Origin: Kuschelorhynchus macadamiae | Lineage: Eukaryota; Arthropoda; Insecta; Coleoptera; Curculionidae | Length of the DNA: 64,000 nt | Assembly (NCBI GenBank): GCA_030620095.1 | Contig: JAUTXW010000325.1 | Location: forward strand, 62,001 to 126,000 | Reading direction: 5' to 3' | Part shown: positions 50,053 through 61,790 of the stretch, one piece after another | Position numbering within the stretch: the stretch's first letter is position 1 | Layout: every line of letters starts with the position of its first letter | Program-made: the position numbers and the translations under genes | The notes under the pieces: generated by a model | What the model was told of the DNA's origin: nothing | The model's database searches: none | The model's input: the letters and a program-made list of their open reading frames with translations, nothing else

Positions 50053-50449
50053 CTGGAAAGAAAAATAAGCTATTATAAGGAGTCAGAAAAAAAAGATTTT
50101 AAAAATTTACAATTTTACATAATAAATCAAGTCACCAAGTAAAAATTAATGTTACTGTTTTGATGTACATTTCTGCTAAGATGTGACGTCAACCATATGG
50201 AAATTAGACAGTCCCTTTTATAATGACAATTGGCTTAAGTGTACTTTAAAAAGCATTGTTACTGTTTTATCTCTATACAGTAGAGAAAATACATAAATAA
50301 ATAAAATAATATGTAGATTGTGTGAAATGTGTGGTGAACTAATATTAACAGCAAACTAAACAACAGTAACAATCTCTATTATAACAACAGTTGGCTTAAA
50401 TACGTTGTCTCGTGCCTTAAGAATAAGCACAAACTGAAAGATCTAGATC

Positions 50450-52520
50450 TCAATTCGGATCTTACAAAATCTCAAAGAGAATATTTAAATGCTGTCCGTA
50501 CAGAATTGAATGATTGACTGGAAGGTGGTGAAAAAGACTTGATAAGATAGATAGGGATTTGGTGTTCCTTATATCACTTCTACTAAAAGGGATGAGTGAG
50601 AGATTCTACCAAAAAACGACTAAAAGTTTATTTTCTAAATCTCGGTGGCATACGTAATAGACTGGTTGAACTTAGTAGAGCAATCAATTTTTGTAATTAT
50701 AAGGTCTTAATATTTGTAGAAACTTGGCTCTCAGACGTTATTCAGAGCAGTGAATTGGACGCACATGGGTTTAATTTATACTGATGCGGTAGGAGTTCAA
50801 CCACTAGCACTAAGCAACGGGGCGGTGGTACACTGACTGCTACTCACATTCGATTGTGATCTGGTGAAGCATCTACATTTTTTGGGATATAAAATATATT
50901 TTGGGCGCTGTTTACATTCCCCCTAAGTTACGTAATGTGGCATACGATTTCAATCGTTTGCCACATTATTTTTTGGTTTTCCAGTCAAACAATATTCCTA
51001 ACAGCAGTATATATCTATCTAATATTTTCAAATATTATTAATTTGAATGTAAACATTATGCTAGATGAAATAACGACAGTGTTCATCATATTTCTTATAA
51101 TGTAGAACTACCAATAAGTCTGCACTTAGGTATAACCAACCGTACTATGATTTCAAGAATGCCAATCTTGCTGGTTTAAACAACATTTTAGCATCCTTAA
51201 ACTCGGATTCTTTATTATATCATAGCAATCCAAATATGCAGATGCCATTCATGACTTTAGTAAAGACAGGTTTATCATCATTACATCCTGATCTTTCGTT
51301 TGGACCCGATGGTGTTCTGCCTCGTCTAATCTCTAGTTTCTTCTTTGTGTAAGTTGTTTTATCTATCATTGAAGTCCGGGGTCTTCAATGACTTTTCGAA
51401 AAATAGTTACGTGGTACCGATACACAAGTCGGGAGATAGGGAGTATATCGCTAACCACAAAGCCCTTAAGTCGTGTCACAAGTTGGTGACTGATGAATTA
51501 TCTTTTTACTGTAAAGGACTGATTAAGGAAGAACGTGGTTTCCCTCCTTCATTGTATCTCTAGAAAAAGTATCGCAAAGGGATAATATATATATGGATTT
51601 TTCTAAAGTATTCGACTGTGTTCAACATTATTTACTTTTGTCTAAATTAGAGATAATGACTTTTGGTCCCAAAAGAATTGCTCAGCTCAAAAGTTTTTTG
51701 AATGATAGGACTGTCTAAAAATTTACTGCGTTATTACAAGTGAATATGATGTGCAGTTACTTCAAAAAGATTTAGATTATTTAAATGATTGGTCCCAGAA
51801 AAGTGAACCGTACTCCACATCTAAAAAATTGTGTCGAACTCTTTTCAATTTGGTTTTGTACTTCGCCACAGTAAGGATTTCTCTCTGTACATTCTGAAAA
51901 TATTATATCGCAACTCTGTACGTCCTTGCTTGGAATATTGTTCAATTGTGTGGAATCCTTGTGTTGCAGTCCATGTTTACAGCCTGGAGCGAGTACAGGG
52001 CAGATTTTGAGGGTAATGACGTTTAGAATGAGACTGGGTGTGTCCGATATTGGTTATTATGATCGTTGCCAATTACTGAACACAGAATCACTAGAAAGTC
52101 GCCGTCGTAATCATGAGTTAGTTTTTTTCTTTATAAGTTAGTAAATAAAATAGACTCTACCACTCTACTCAGCCTTTTAGACTTTAGTAGGTCGCGTCGT
52201 CGGGGTTCATAATACTAGATACAAAGTCCTCTTTAAATGTCCATATCGCAGAACCACTTATGATATGAACGAACCAATGTATAGGATACAAGGAATATAT
52301 AACATAAACAAAGATATATTGGATCTTTCGGTGCAGCTGGCAATATATAAGTGCATGTGCCTTGACATGTAGTTCATGTGATAAGTTGTTTATATTCCCA
52401 TGTTTCTGATTATTTTGAAGTATTCTATTTGATGTTATGTTTAATCTATTTTCGTCTTTCGTCAAGATTAAAATTATTGTGAAAATGGTGTTACCGTTAA
52501 TCAATAAATAATTAAAGCAT
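50450..52520 (+). mobile_element. Decayed non-LTR retrotransposon in myosin intron, antisense to the gene
   Basis: Frame 50596-50784 gives VYFLNLGGIRNRLVELSRAI and VLIFVETWLSD, the start of the endonuclease domain (N..G...K...E and ETWL motifs). Further blocks are: SSLHPDLSFGPDGVLPRLIS (51270-51330) and VVPIHKSGDREYIANH (51405-51465), the RT entry; MDFSKVFDCVQHYLLLSKLE (51592-51650), the palm; and WSQKSEPYSTSKK (51790-51830). Then come the C-terminal region to about 52330 and a 3' UTR ending near 52520. Many frameshifts and stops are present and the FADD segment is deleted. It is the same structural type as the element at 1-1990. Confidence 0.88.
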
Positions 52521-52843
52521 TATTTTTGTTTCGTTTAATTGATATTAATGTTGCTTTAATATTTTAAATCAAAATAGAATTAACTGTGAATATTGTAGAA
52601 AAATAGTATTTGTAGTTTAACTCCAACTTTTAGAAATGGCTATTTATGTGCCTTGAAATAAAAATATATATATTTTTCCAAGACAAATGTTACTGCAATA
52701 GATGAAAATAATAATAACTTATGTAAAAAGCTGGCAATATTTGAAATGGTAGCACAAAATGTAACTTCAAAGCCACTTCTCAAATATTTTGGTATTGGAT
52801 CATCAAACTCCTAGTAATAATCGTTCAACATAGGTAGACTTAC

Positions 52844-53012
52844 CTGTAAACAGATACTTTTCTTCTTAATAGCAGCAGTACCGCCAGTAAATGTTCGACG
52901 AATACTGGAAGCTCTTCTTAAAGACTGTGAACCGTCTAGACCGACTACAGATCCGCTAAAACTGGAAGCGCCTAGACCTCTGATAGCTACGAAGAGCTTA
53001 CTAACGTCTTCC
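52844..53012 (-). CDS. Myo18: Class XVIII myosin, loop 2 exon
   Basis: One base completing a split codon plus 56 codons; donor CAG|GTAAGT, acceptor tgtag. The translation starts EDVSKLFVAIRG. It then has a glycine/serine stretch (GASSFSGSVVGLDGSQS), RRASSIRRTFTGG and a basic AAIKKKSICLQ. Conventional myosins have the lysine-rich actin-binding loop 2 and the K.G..FQTVS segment here. The SG..GL.GSQ.LRRA.S.R.TF form is specific to class XVIII, which is what fixes the family assignment. It follows the preceding exon with the joint QESCK|EDVSK. Confidence 0.95.
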
Positions 53013-55356
53013 CTACAATATAAAAATAAGATTAATATCATAAGTTTCATATGAACAAATGCGCATTATCATTTAAACTTGTTTGTTAATCAACCAGACT
53101 TACTATTTAAAACATTTTTTTAACATGTTAAAATATAAAGAATTTAGACTAATTGTGTTGAGAACGTAATAATTTTTCATGTATTTATATAATAATAAAA
53201 TTTCAAAGCCGTTTATTTCGATTAATTGTGTAGAATAGTTTAATCATAAAAAATATTTTGATTCGAAATAACAAATTAAGGTTAGGTTACTCTAATCATT
53301 TATAATAAATCTTTTCTTCTGGCAAATTTCATCACAGCGGTGATATTTTTATTAAGATAAGCTGGATCGGACGGGTGACTATTATACATAGAGGGCCTCT
53401 AAAAGATCTGTGCATAATGTAACCACGTATTCCTGAGGTCAACATAGGACGATTGAAGATAACTTGCTTTAGTGCAAAAGGGCTTTATTAGGGCGTCCAA
53501 AAACCTTTTACAAAATAATAGCAATGATTGGCAAATTCGGCATGTGAGTCAGAACTGCAAAAGGATTATCTAAGACATATTTTTTGGATGGTAGTTGTTA
53601 CATAAGTGTACAAAGATTGTTCGAACAACATTAAAACTTAATTTGCAAGTAGGCATTTTTATCTCAAATATTTTTTTACTATTGGTCATTTTCTCTATCT
53701 GTATTTCCAGTCGAAAAAAACAGTTTTTTTTATTTAGATGTTTGATAGCGACCTAAGGAAACACTACTATTTTGGCCTCAGGAATATATAGTAGCATTTT
53801 GTACAGACCTTTAAGAGACACCCTGAATACATTTTTAAGTATCACCGATCAAAAAAATTTAAAAGAATTACTTGTATTAACTTTTTTTTAGTTTAAAGTA
53901 AAGGATATTCATCTGTACATTCCACATCGTTTTTATAGCTACGAAGAACTAGTCTGTTTTAAAATATATATAAATCTTTCAAATGGATATACGTTTCCTT
54001 TTCCTCATAATACACTCTTAATAATAATACTAAATAATTAATATTTTAGTTGCCCTATGAACACGTAATACATACATACAAAATATTCCGTATCAACATG
54101 GTTCGACAGGCCTGCTGACAATTTGAAAGTTGCCAGAAACTTGTTTTAAGTTGTAACGGAAAGATATAGTAAAGTTTAATACATCTGAGAAAAGTGTAAT
54201 ATAATTTTCGTATATTCAACAAATTTTTACAATGCGCTCCAGCTCTAGGTTGTTTAAACCTGGAAGACAATGTAGAATGATTAGAGTCTAGAGACGTTCA
54301 ACGGTTGGTGCTGTGACATAAATATATCATTTACCGTTACCGCAGTTCTTCAACCTAATACTGATTTATATACAAGGAAGTCACCAAGTATACTGTACAG
54401 AAATTCTTGGAGTTCAGTATGGTATTTTTTGTTTCTAAATCAAAATATATTTTGTAATAGTGTTATATAATTATGAAACCGCCTTTTTTGATAGCCCAGG
54501 TTGTGCATTTTTTGGGGTTGTCGTAAAACGAGTTCTATGACGCATTTTGTGTTTTCAGCGAATGAGGAAGTCTTGTCCAAAAACAGTGTCAAGCACAATA
54601 GAAAACAAAGAATAAATCATAAAAAAAAACACTGGACAAAAAATCTGTCAAAACAAATAAACCAATAAGCAGTTTGGTTATATTCTATATAATTATCTTC
54701 GGAGAGGAAGTAAAAGAGCAAAAGTTGCATAGGCTCCCTAGACTCTTGTATTAAGCATGCTCACTAAACTCGTTGTCTGTGTTTTAGTGTTCTATAATAA
54801 AATTCAGTTTAATTACCTTAGTTATAATTACACAGTTCTTACTTTGTAAGGATTTTATAATCTACATTTTTTTTCCAATTTAGAGGGCGTTACTGCTAGA
54901 GGAGTCACGAGATATTTTGGCTCATTTATAATATTATTATTTATTAGTTAATTGGATTTGTAGGTTATTTATTTATACTGACAAACAAACCCGAGAACAG
55001 ACCTAGAGTGTAATAGATTTGTTTGTGCTCTAATACCGTAATAGGTTTTCTTAAATTGTAATAGATCTACTACAAATGTACTTGTCTGACAATATTTATG
55101 ATGTCTAGTAAAATAGTCTTTTTTGGCCTCGTTATGGGGTAATAAAATGGTGGTGCCTGCGATGTCCTGGTGCAGTTCAGACAGACATCACTGTATGTTT
55201 ACAGAATAAATGGTAGTTTAGTGACACAGATTATAAAAAACTCCTGGATATGATTAAAGGGGAAGTTTAGCTCAGCACCCCCTAAGCCCGTTATGAAATA
55301 AATAATTTAAGATAATTGTGTCCAACTTTCACTTCTTGCCATCTAGATATACTTAC
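53013..55356 (-). other. Myo18: Myosin intron, 2.3 kb, no element recognised
   Basis: Phase 2 GT/AG intron. AT-rich, with a TIR-like gacaccctgaatac near 53818 but no identifiable gene or repeat body. Confidence 0.7.
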
Positions 55357-55570
55357 TTGCAGCTTTCCTGAAGAATGGAAACGGCCACCCTTGAAACAGG
55401 ATTTTCCCTACTCTGTTTTAACCAGCCCTTGGCACTATAGAGTACAGGATTGGTCCCCTGGAGGTGTTGCAATATGAACTGATTATTTCCTGGTGCTTTT
55501 CTCAACAATAGCTGATGGTCCCTATCACCGTAATGTGTGAAGAGACGTTCTATGAACGAATCGTCATTGC
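55357..55570 (-). CDS. Myo18: Class XVIII myosin, lower 50-kDa exon
   Basis: The exon has two leading bases, 70 codons and two trailing bases (214 bases), donor CAA|GTAAGT, acceptor tttttag. The translation is NDDSFIERLFTHYGDRDHQL, then RKAPGNNQFILQHLQGTNPV and LYSAKGWLKQSRENP. This corresponds to the F.I.HYAG.V.Y...GWL.KN.DP region of conventional myosins in the class XVIII wording (LQHLQGTNPVLYS..GWLKQSRE). It ends RVAVSILQESC plus a split lysine codon completed in the loop 2 exon. No stop or frameshift. Confidence 0.95.
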
Positions 55571-56988
55571 CTAAAAATATTCATACCAATATTATGTCAA
55601 TCCGATACGAGTTAATTAAATTGTATCAAATAAATGTCATATTGAACTAGGTCCCATAACTTTCTAAGGAATATTACCCACTTTTTCAATTTGTCAAAAA
55701 ATCTAACAATCAGTTGACAATTTATATAAGAGTTAATAAATTTTATGCTATCGGTTTTTCTACGTAAAACCAAGTCAAAGTTCTAGAAAACATTGAAATA
55801 TTAAATTTTGTTTTGTAGACTGATATATAGCCAATTTTTGACATTTTTATAGAAGACCTTCAAAAACTATGTGATTTTGTCATAAAAAATAGACCTAAAC
55901 AAAATAGCTAAAGATAGGTAAATTATATAAATAATAATAAACAATTAAAGTGAAAATTTAATCCCCCCCAGCCTCTGATGACATTATAATATAATATGCG
56001 GGGTACTCCATTTAATAAAATTGATTTAGGCTTAGTTTTCTAACTGACAAAATCATATTCATGTGAATGATAAATTTTCATAAGTCTAACAGTACTAGTT
56101 CTAATAGTAAAGGTACTTCATTTTTCATAATTTAGCATTAAAAATAACTAAATAATTTGTATCTCAAAAACGGTTAACGATGTGTATAGAAAATTATTAA
56201 ATATGCTTAGATTTTTATGGTGCGTCTAAAAAGGGAGTTGCGATTAAAATAACAAAATTGTATTACTTGTCATGGAAACCCAACGTGATAAAAACGTCAT
56301 AATATTTGAATTAGAAAGAAGAATGTTAATTATATCCCTTAGCTAATTAAAAAAAAACACACATCTTTGGAAATTCTCGAGGCCACTCACCATGAATAAC
56401 CCTGTACAGGGTAACGTTTGATGACAACAAAATAACTTTGACACTGATAATGTTTAAAGTCAATTTTAACGTACTTTACTTTATCTACTGCTCGAAACTA
56501 CACGTAACTTGCCGAAAAAAAAGGGTCCAGATTACCATGGCTTTAATTAAAATTTCAAATCAATTCTGAACCACTGCTATTTGACCCGTAGATCTGAAAT
56601 TTTGTACACATACATAGTTCATGATATGACAATTCTAAATTATCTACAGTCTACTGAATTCTACATATTGACCTGATTTTTTATTTCATTATTTTTACTA
56701 CATTTTTTAAATAAACGTTTGTTTTAAAAAGTTATTTTTTAAACTATGCACAAGACAGCACAATTCTGCACCAAAAATATCATACAGAACTAAAAAAATA
56801 AATTCGATAGAAAAGTGGTCCGGTTAAACTAATTTAAAGTATTTTGCCTATGATTTAAGAAAAAAACTAAGTTTAAATACATGTCTACAGCCAAATAAGA
56901 ACCATAATTTTACTATTAGGAGTAAATCTCGTAATTTACTCAATATCTTTGCCTCAAACCAAAGAGGTCTAAAATCTGCAAAACATAC
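55571..56988 (-). other. Myo18: Myosin intron, 1.4 kb, with a short palindrome
   Basis: Phase 1 GT/AG intron. A ccctgtacaggg palindrome near 56401 could be two abutting mariner-type termini. No other structure is visible. Confidence 0.7.
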
Positions 56989-57182
56989 CTCCAGGATAAA
57001 TCGATTCTTCATCTAGTAGCCACAAGAGTCCCCTTCGATCAGCCTCATGAAGATCAATCTGTGAGGTTCTTATGACAGTGTTCTGCGCCGTTTTATCCAA
57101 AAGATTTACCAGCGGTAATGGATTGATCAAATTTTCATTCTCGTTTTCGTCATAAGTGAAGTCAATATTTTCTTGGAGATAC
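56989..57182 (-). CDS. Myo18: Class XVIII myosin, post-relay exon
   Basis: One leading base, 64 codons and one trailing base (194 bases), donor GGAG|GTATGT, acceptor tttaag. The translation begins YLQENIDFTYDENEN and includes NPLPLVNLLDKTAQN, RTSQIDLHEADRRGLLWLLD and EESIYPG. The last block corresponds to GIL.ILDEE...P of conventional myosins; RGLLWLLDEE.(I/L)YPG is the class XVIII version. It continues the relay helix of the exon at 59030-59212 (APKDR|YLQEN). No stop or frameshift. Confidence 0.95.
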
Positions 57183-57302
57183 CTTAAAAAGTGTTAAATC
57201 GGTTATTAAATTTAAAAAAAACTTAAATTAGAAAAAAACATAACTAAACTGAACTAATAAAATTATTAATTTAATGACCTGTTCACTAGTCAGATATCAG
57301 AG

Positions 57303-58568
57303 TTATTAAACTTGTTCTGTCAGAGTTGCATTGACTTTAATATTTTGGTTTCACAACGTTTCGAATGGTAACTATCTCCAATCGTTTGCAAGTGTAAACT
57401 AAATGCTAACTACTCGGGGTCCTCTTCGTGCTTGTTTCGTCAGCTACTGCTATGACGACCATTCATTCGTCGGTAGACCAAATGCTAACTCTAAAGCTAC
57501 AGGCTTATATACTAGTCGTGTACGGTGATGCGTGAAGTCTCCGCCACCTGGTTACCTGAACGGTGAAGTTTTAGGAGGTTAGTTTGAGCTATTTTAGGCT
57601 TCCATATGTTATATATCTTTCGTTTTCGCCAGTGCTGCTCCCTATGCAAGATTTTAGCCTCCGACCACCGCATTTGTCTCTGCCTTATGAGTATGATTAA
57701 AATGCTCTTTGACTTTTATACTAACAGAGTTTTGTCTCTCCAATGTATGAGTCACCACATTCACACTGGATTTGGTAAATGTATTATTTTTTCTTATCGA
57801 TGTCCTTTGAGTTTTTGTCAGAAGGATTTTTAACGTATTTCCCGATTTAAAAGCCGTTTTGATGTTGAAATCTCTGGCTATTCTCCGAATCTTTTCAGCT
57901 GTTCCCGTAATATAAGGTATCGTGAGAAATGGTGATGTTTCTTGTAGATCGGAATGTGTCGTAGTATGATGACCATTTTGATATTGTATTACTTATTAAT
58001 CTTTCAGAGTAATTATTCTGCAAAAGATCTTTTTTTATATTTTCAATTTCTGCCTCAAGATCCTTCATATTATTGCAAGTTATCACAGCTCTGTTGTAAA
58101 GAATGGTTAGAACCCTGGTTGAGATATTGTCCATCGTGTGTGTTGGTTTTCAGTACACTGTATGCAAAGAAGAATAGCTTCAAAATCAAAACCGCTTTTA
58201 ATACGGGAAATACGTTAAGAAACATTCTGAGAAAAACTAAGCCAAATGCAGTGGTTGGAGGCTAAAATTTTGCATAAGAAGCACCACTGGTGAAAACGAA
58301 GGCTTATCGAAGCAGCTTTAATATAAAGGAATCGAGGCATATTAAGTCTAGCATCGATTTTCCAAACATATGGAAGCCGCTTTCAGTTCAAACCGACCTA
58401 AAACTTCACGGTTCAGGTAAACAGGGGGCGGAGCCTTCCCCCATCACCGCACACGACTGGTATATAAGCCCGTAGCTCTAGAGTTAGTTTACACTCGAAA
58501 ACGATTGGAGATAGTTGCCATTCGAAAGATCGTGAAACCGAAATAATAAAGACAGAACTAGTTTAATG
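57303..58568. mobile_element. Inverted Penelope-like structure in myosin intron
   Basis: Outer arms 57303-57602 and 58365-58568 are reverse complements sharing ggtttcac, cgaatggtaactatctccaa, gcttatata, tacctgaac, gtgaagttttag and ggcttccatatgtt. The left arm has an extra 70 or so bases flanked by the repeat aaatgctaact. Inside, the minus strand (58134-57606) encodes STRVLTILYNRAVITCNN and LEAEIENIKKDLLQNNYSER, the Penelope RT-thumb segment, with NIKTAF and (G)NTLK-type linker pieces further down. The plus strand (58160-58440) encodes FKIKTAFNTGNTLRNILRKT, the same linker in the opposite orientation, then HIKSSIDFPNIWKPL. It is therefore two 3' ends of one family joined head to head. Confidence 0.8.
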
Positions 58569-59029
58569 AACATTTTTACATTGTCTACCACTTTCAAACA
58601 AACCAAAGATATATTAGACTGATTCAATCTATTAAAACATCCAAAGAAATATCAAAATTTGTGACTTGAGAATGACTCCATTTCTCAACGATAGAGTAAT
58701 AAATGTATCAATAATAATTATAAGTTTTTGATTAACAAAATTTGATAATATTTACAATTACTTCATAAATCGCGTCTTTATCATATCGGAAGCCTGCTTC
58801 CTAAAAACCAGACAATATGAAACAAGAGAAAATAAAACTAACTGTAATTAAATGTGAATGTTTTCTATGCACATTCAGATTATAAAACACAACAGGCAAG
58901 GACAATTCGAACAAGAGTCTGTCTTTTAATGAAGTCAAGTCTAAGATAATTATTCAAATAATGTGGATATTTAATTTAAAAAGATCAAATTTTAGAAACA
59001 TCTAACTCTTTCAGACTCAAATTATTTAC

Positions 59030-59212
59030 CTGTCTTTTGGTGCGACTAAATTAGTATGATGGAACAATAGTTGCAATCTTTCTTGGAGGTAGTTATGACA
59101 TAAATCTTCAAATGAAGCACCAGTTTGTCTGCCACAGGTAGCGGGATTTTGAAAACCGGGAGTGTCTACTAGAAGAATGGATGTGGTAATATGGGTGTTA
59201 GCAGATATTGCC
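59030..59212 (-). CDS. Myo18: Class XVIII myosin, switch II and relay-helix exon
   Basis: One leading base, 60 codons and two trailing bases (183 bases), acceptor tatttcag, donor ACAG|GTAAAT. The translation AISANTHITTSILLVDTPGF continues QNPATCGRQTGASFEDLCHN and YLQERLQLLFHH. VDTPGFQNP is the switch II region. Conventional myosins read DIAGFE, so the catalytic glutamate position is glutamine, a known hallmark of class XVIII. FEDLCHNYLQERLQLLF is the start of the relay helix (usually FEQLCINY.NE.LQ.FF). This is the most N-terminal exon that I can find; the P-loop, switch I and N-terminal extension should lie above 64000. The protein probably acts as an actin-tethering scaffold rather than a fast motor, as inferred for the class. 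Confidence 0.95.
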
Positions 59213-60535
59213 CTGAAATAGTAAAAAGAAGTCAAATGCTTAGTTTACAAAAGAATCATTAACTAATATACATTTTGTATCTTCTGCACCATAGTTTATT
59301 AAACAAATATAAGCACTTTTTTCTACTACATCTTACGTTTCATGTTTACATCATGATTATATCCGTCTGTAGTACAAACGTAGATCTAGATGACTTATTT
59401 GCTGCTAATAGTGTATCATGATCATATGGGAGTATCTTCAGAGTAACATTTAAAGTAATAATTTAAAAATAAGTATTATATATCTGAACAGGCAGTGTTT
59501 GCTAAAAACAATGGAAACATAAGGCGTCAATCATTAAGAGAATATCGAAGTAACTCTAAAATACGTCGACTTTTCAACATTTACTAACCAACGAAGAAAT
59601 AAATGTCCCAATATAAAGTATGTTGTTTTGTTTTCTGTTTCCAAAAAAAAATTATGTTTTTGATTATTGGAAAACTATACTTTTCGAGATTATGTTAGAA
59701 AATTTAGATACACTTTATTTCAACTTTTTTCACAAAACCACTACGGGTTTTTTTATTAACGTCTAGGTGTTTTTCAAGGTAAACCACCATATTGTTACTT
59801 GGCTGAACATCAAGCTCGTTCACAAGCTAGACTATTGAGGCTTCTGTCGGTGACTTACATAGACCTGTCACAATGATATCCTCTTAAACAAAATTACCAC
59901 ATAATTTGTTTTCATATTTAATTTTTAAGAATATGCCAAGTTTTATACGCTGATTACCAGAACAATAAAATATATGTTTGAAAATATGTAGCATTTAGAT
60001 AACAAATGAATAGTAATTTTAAGAAATCATGGTTCTTGGGATTAGACCGTGTCAAAATGGAATAACTTTCCGACGTTGGCTTACGTTTACACGAGGCATC
60101 TTTAGGGATCTTTACTTCACAACATCGGAACACCGAGATCAAAAACTAGCTGGCCTAGCAGACCATGTTCTGACTTTTCGGTTAGATGCCGGGAAGTTTC
60201 CAGAGATATTATTAAAATATGAAGGGCATTCACCACATTGTCCAGAAATGTTATTGAAGAGAAACATATTGGTTTTATAGAAAAAATATGGAATACAAAA
60301 ATACAAAAAAAATAGTGTTGAAAGTTCCCGGTAACCAAATGCTAATTTCAAAAAAATCATGTAAATTAGTGCAGTACAAGTCTCCCACGAACTGAAAAAT
60401 CTGGCTCAGTGTTTTTAATATATAAGTAGGTATAATGATATGTTAATTTGACAGTTACTTTTTAACATTACTGTATTTAGCAGAGCAGAAAGAACATTTT
60501 ATTTATAATATATCGCAACTGAATAAAAATAGCAG
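59213..60535. other. Upstream myosin intron; short Penelope-like tail near 60 kb
   Basis: Bases 60020-60120 (minus-strand translation SILTRSNPKNHDF) match the tail of the 18.5 kb Penelope fragment (SNLTRSKRKNHD), so a piece of the same family lies at about 59950-60145. Bases 60150-60260 contain an imperfect tandem duplication visible in translation (NNISGQCGE, NNISGNFPAS). The rest has no recognisable content. Confidence 0.45.
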
Positions 60536-61790
60536 TTTCCGGCCCAGTGAAGCAGTGTTGCTATCTTCCCTAGCCAGCTGATCCGCCCCTTCATTACTCC
60601 CAATGCCCTGATGGCCAGGCACCCAAATGAGGCTAACCCTATTGGACTCATACAGCCTCTTCTAGGGCTCTACAGCATTCAAGTGTTAGCAGCGAATGGA
60701 CCCTGTTCGAGGACAGAACCTTGACTATCACACATATATAGATATGCTTGTCGTGATATCCTCTGGAAAGGTTTTCCTGTACGGAGTCCAAGATTGCTGT
60801 AATCTTAGCCTGATATACAGTCGCATACCGTCCAAGAGCAAGACTAATTCTTGATCTGGGTCTCTCCCCATAGAGTCCCGCCCCAGATCCTTCCTTCATT
60901 AGAGAGCCGTCTGTAAACCACACAAGGCCCTCCGGTTTGAGGAAGGACGGGGAAGAATCTCTCCATTGTTCTCTCTCAGGAACAATTACACAAAACCTTT
61001 TAGAGGCAATTGAGACCGGAATAATGGCCTCTCTCCTGGATAGGAGAGGGTCTGATTTGAGCAGTTCAATTCTAACTAGCGTATGCCCAAAATTCCAGTC
61101 TCTGTGTATCCAACATTCCCAGTCGTTTAAACGAACAGAAGCCTTCTGAGCCTCTTCCTCTACAAGCAAGTACAGAGGACTTAATCCCAGAATAGCCTTC
61201 ATAGATTGAGTCGGTGTAGTTCTTATGGCTCCAGTTATGCCCAGACTGACAAGTATCTTGAGCTTGTCAAGCATCCTCCTGTATGCTGTCCTGTGAGAGG
61301 CGGGTCACCACACAAGAGCGCCATAAGTGATCATTGGCCTTATCACTGACGTGTTAAACCAATGCACAATACGAGGTTTTAAACCCCAAGTTGATCCGAA
61401 GGACCGGCTGCACGCCCACAGATACAGGGTGATCCTTTCAATATAATCTCTACAGGTCGGTCGGGAATCTTTTAAGACACCCAGATATTTTACCGACCCG
61501 GAAGGTCTCAACTCTTTCACAAAGAGGGTGAGCCTCTCAAGGTCCACTTTCCTTTTGTGGGTAAATGGTACCATTTCGGTCTTATGCGGATTCACAGACA
61601 GTCCGGGTTTTTGGCACCACTTTTCCACCATTGCCAAGGCCTTCTGCATGGGCCTTATAATGGTGTTTGGGAACTTGCCTATTACTATAATGGCAAAGTC
61701 ATCAGCGTAGCCTTAAGCAACCTCACACATGCCCCTTGTAAACCCAAGATTCCTGTAGGAGGTAGATGTGTTTGCTCCACAGCCATGTGA
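60536..61790 (-). mobile_element. 5'-truncated non-LTR retrotransposon with RNase H domain
   Basis: From high to low coordinates the minus strand gives GYADDFAIIVIGKFPNTII with the catalytic YADD at 61709-61698, then MVEKWCQKPGLSVNPHKTEM and KYLGVLKDS. Next come WGLKPRIVHWFNTSVIRPMI and TYGALVW. An opal stop (TGG to TGA) at about 61300 follows. Then come TTPTQSMKAILGLSPLYLLV and WFTDGSLMKEGSGAGLYG, the first RNase H strand with its catalytic aspartate. After a frameshift near 60660, VSLIWVPGHQGIGSNEGADQ and LARE complete the RNase H domain. The layout is that of I/R1/LOA-type insect elements. The 5' half is missing. Its orientation is the same as the myosin gene. Confidence 0.9.

Noticed and set aside
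52184..52504. Minus-strand 106-residue frame next to the loop 2 exon
   Set aside because: It is the antisense of the 3' region of the non-LTR element at 50.5-52.5 kb.
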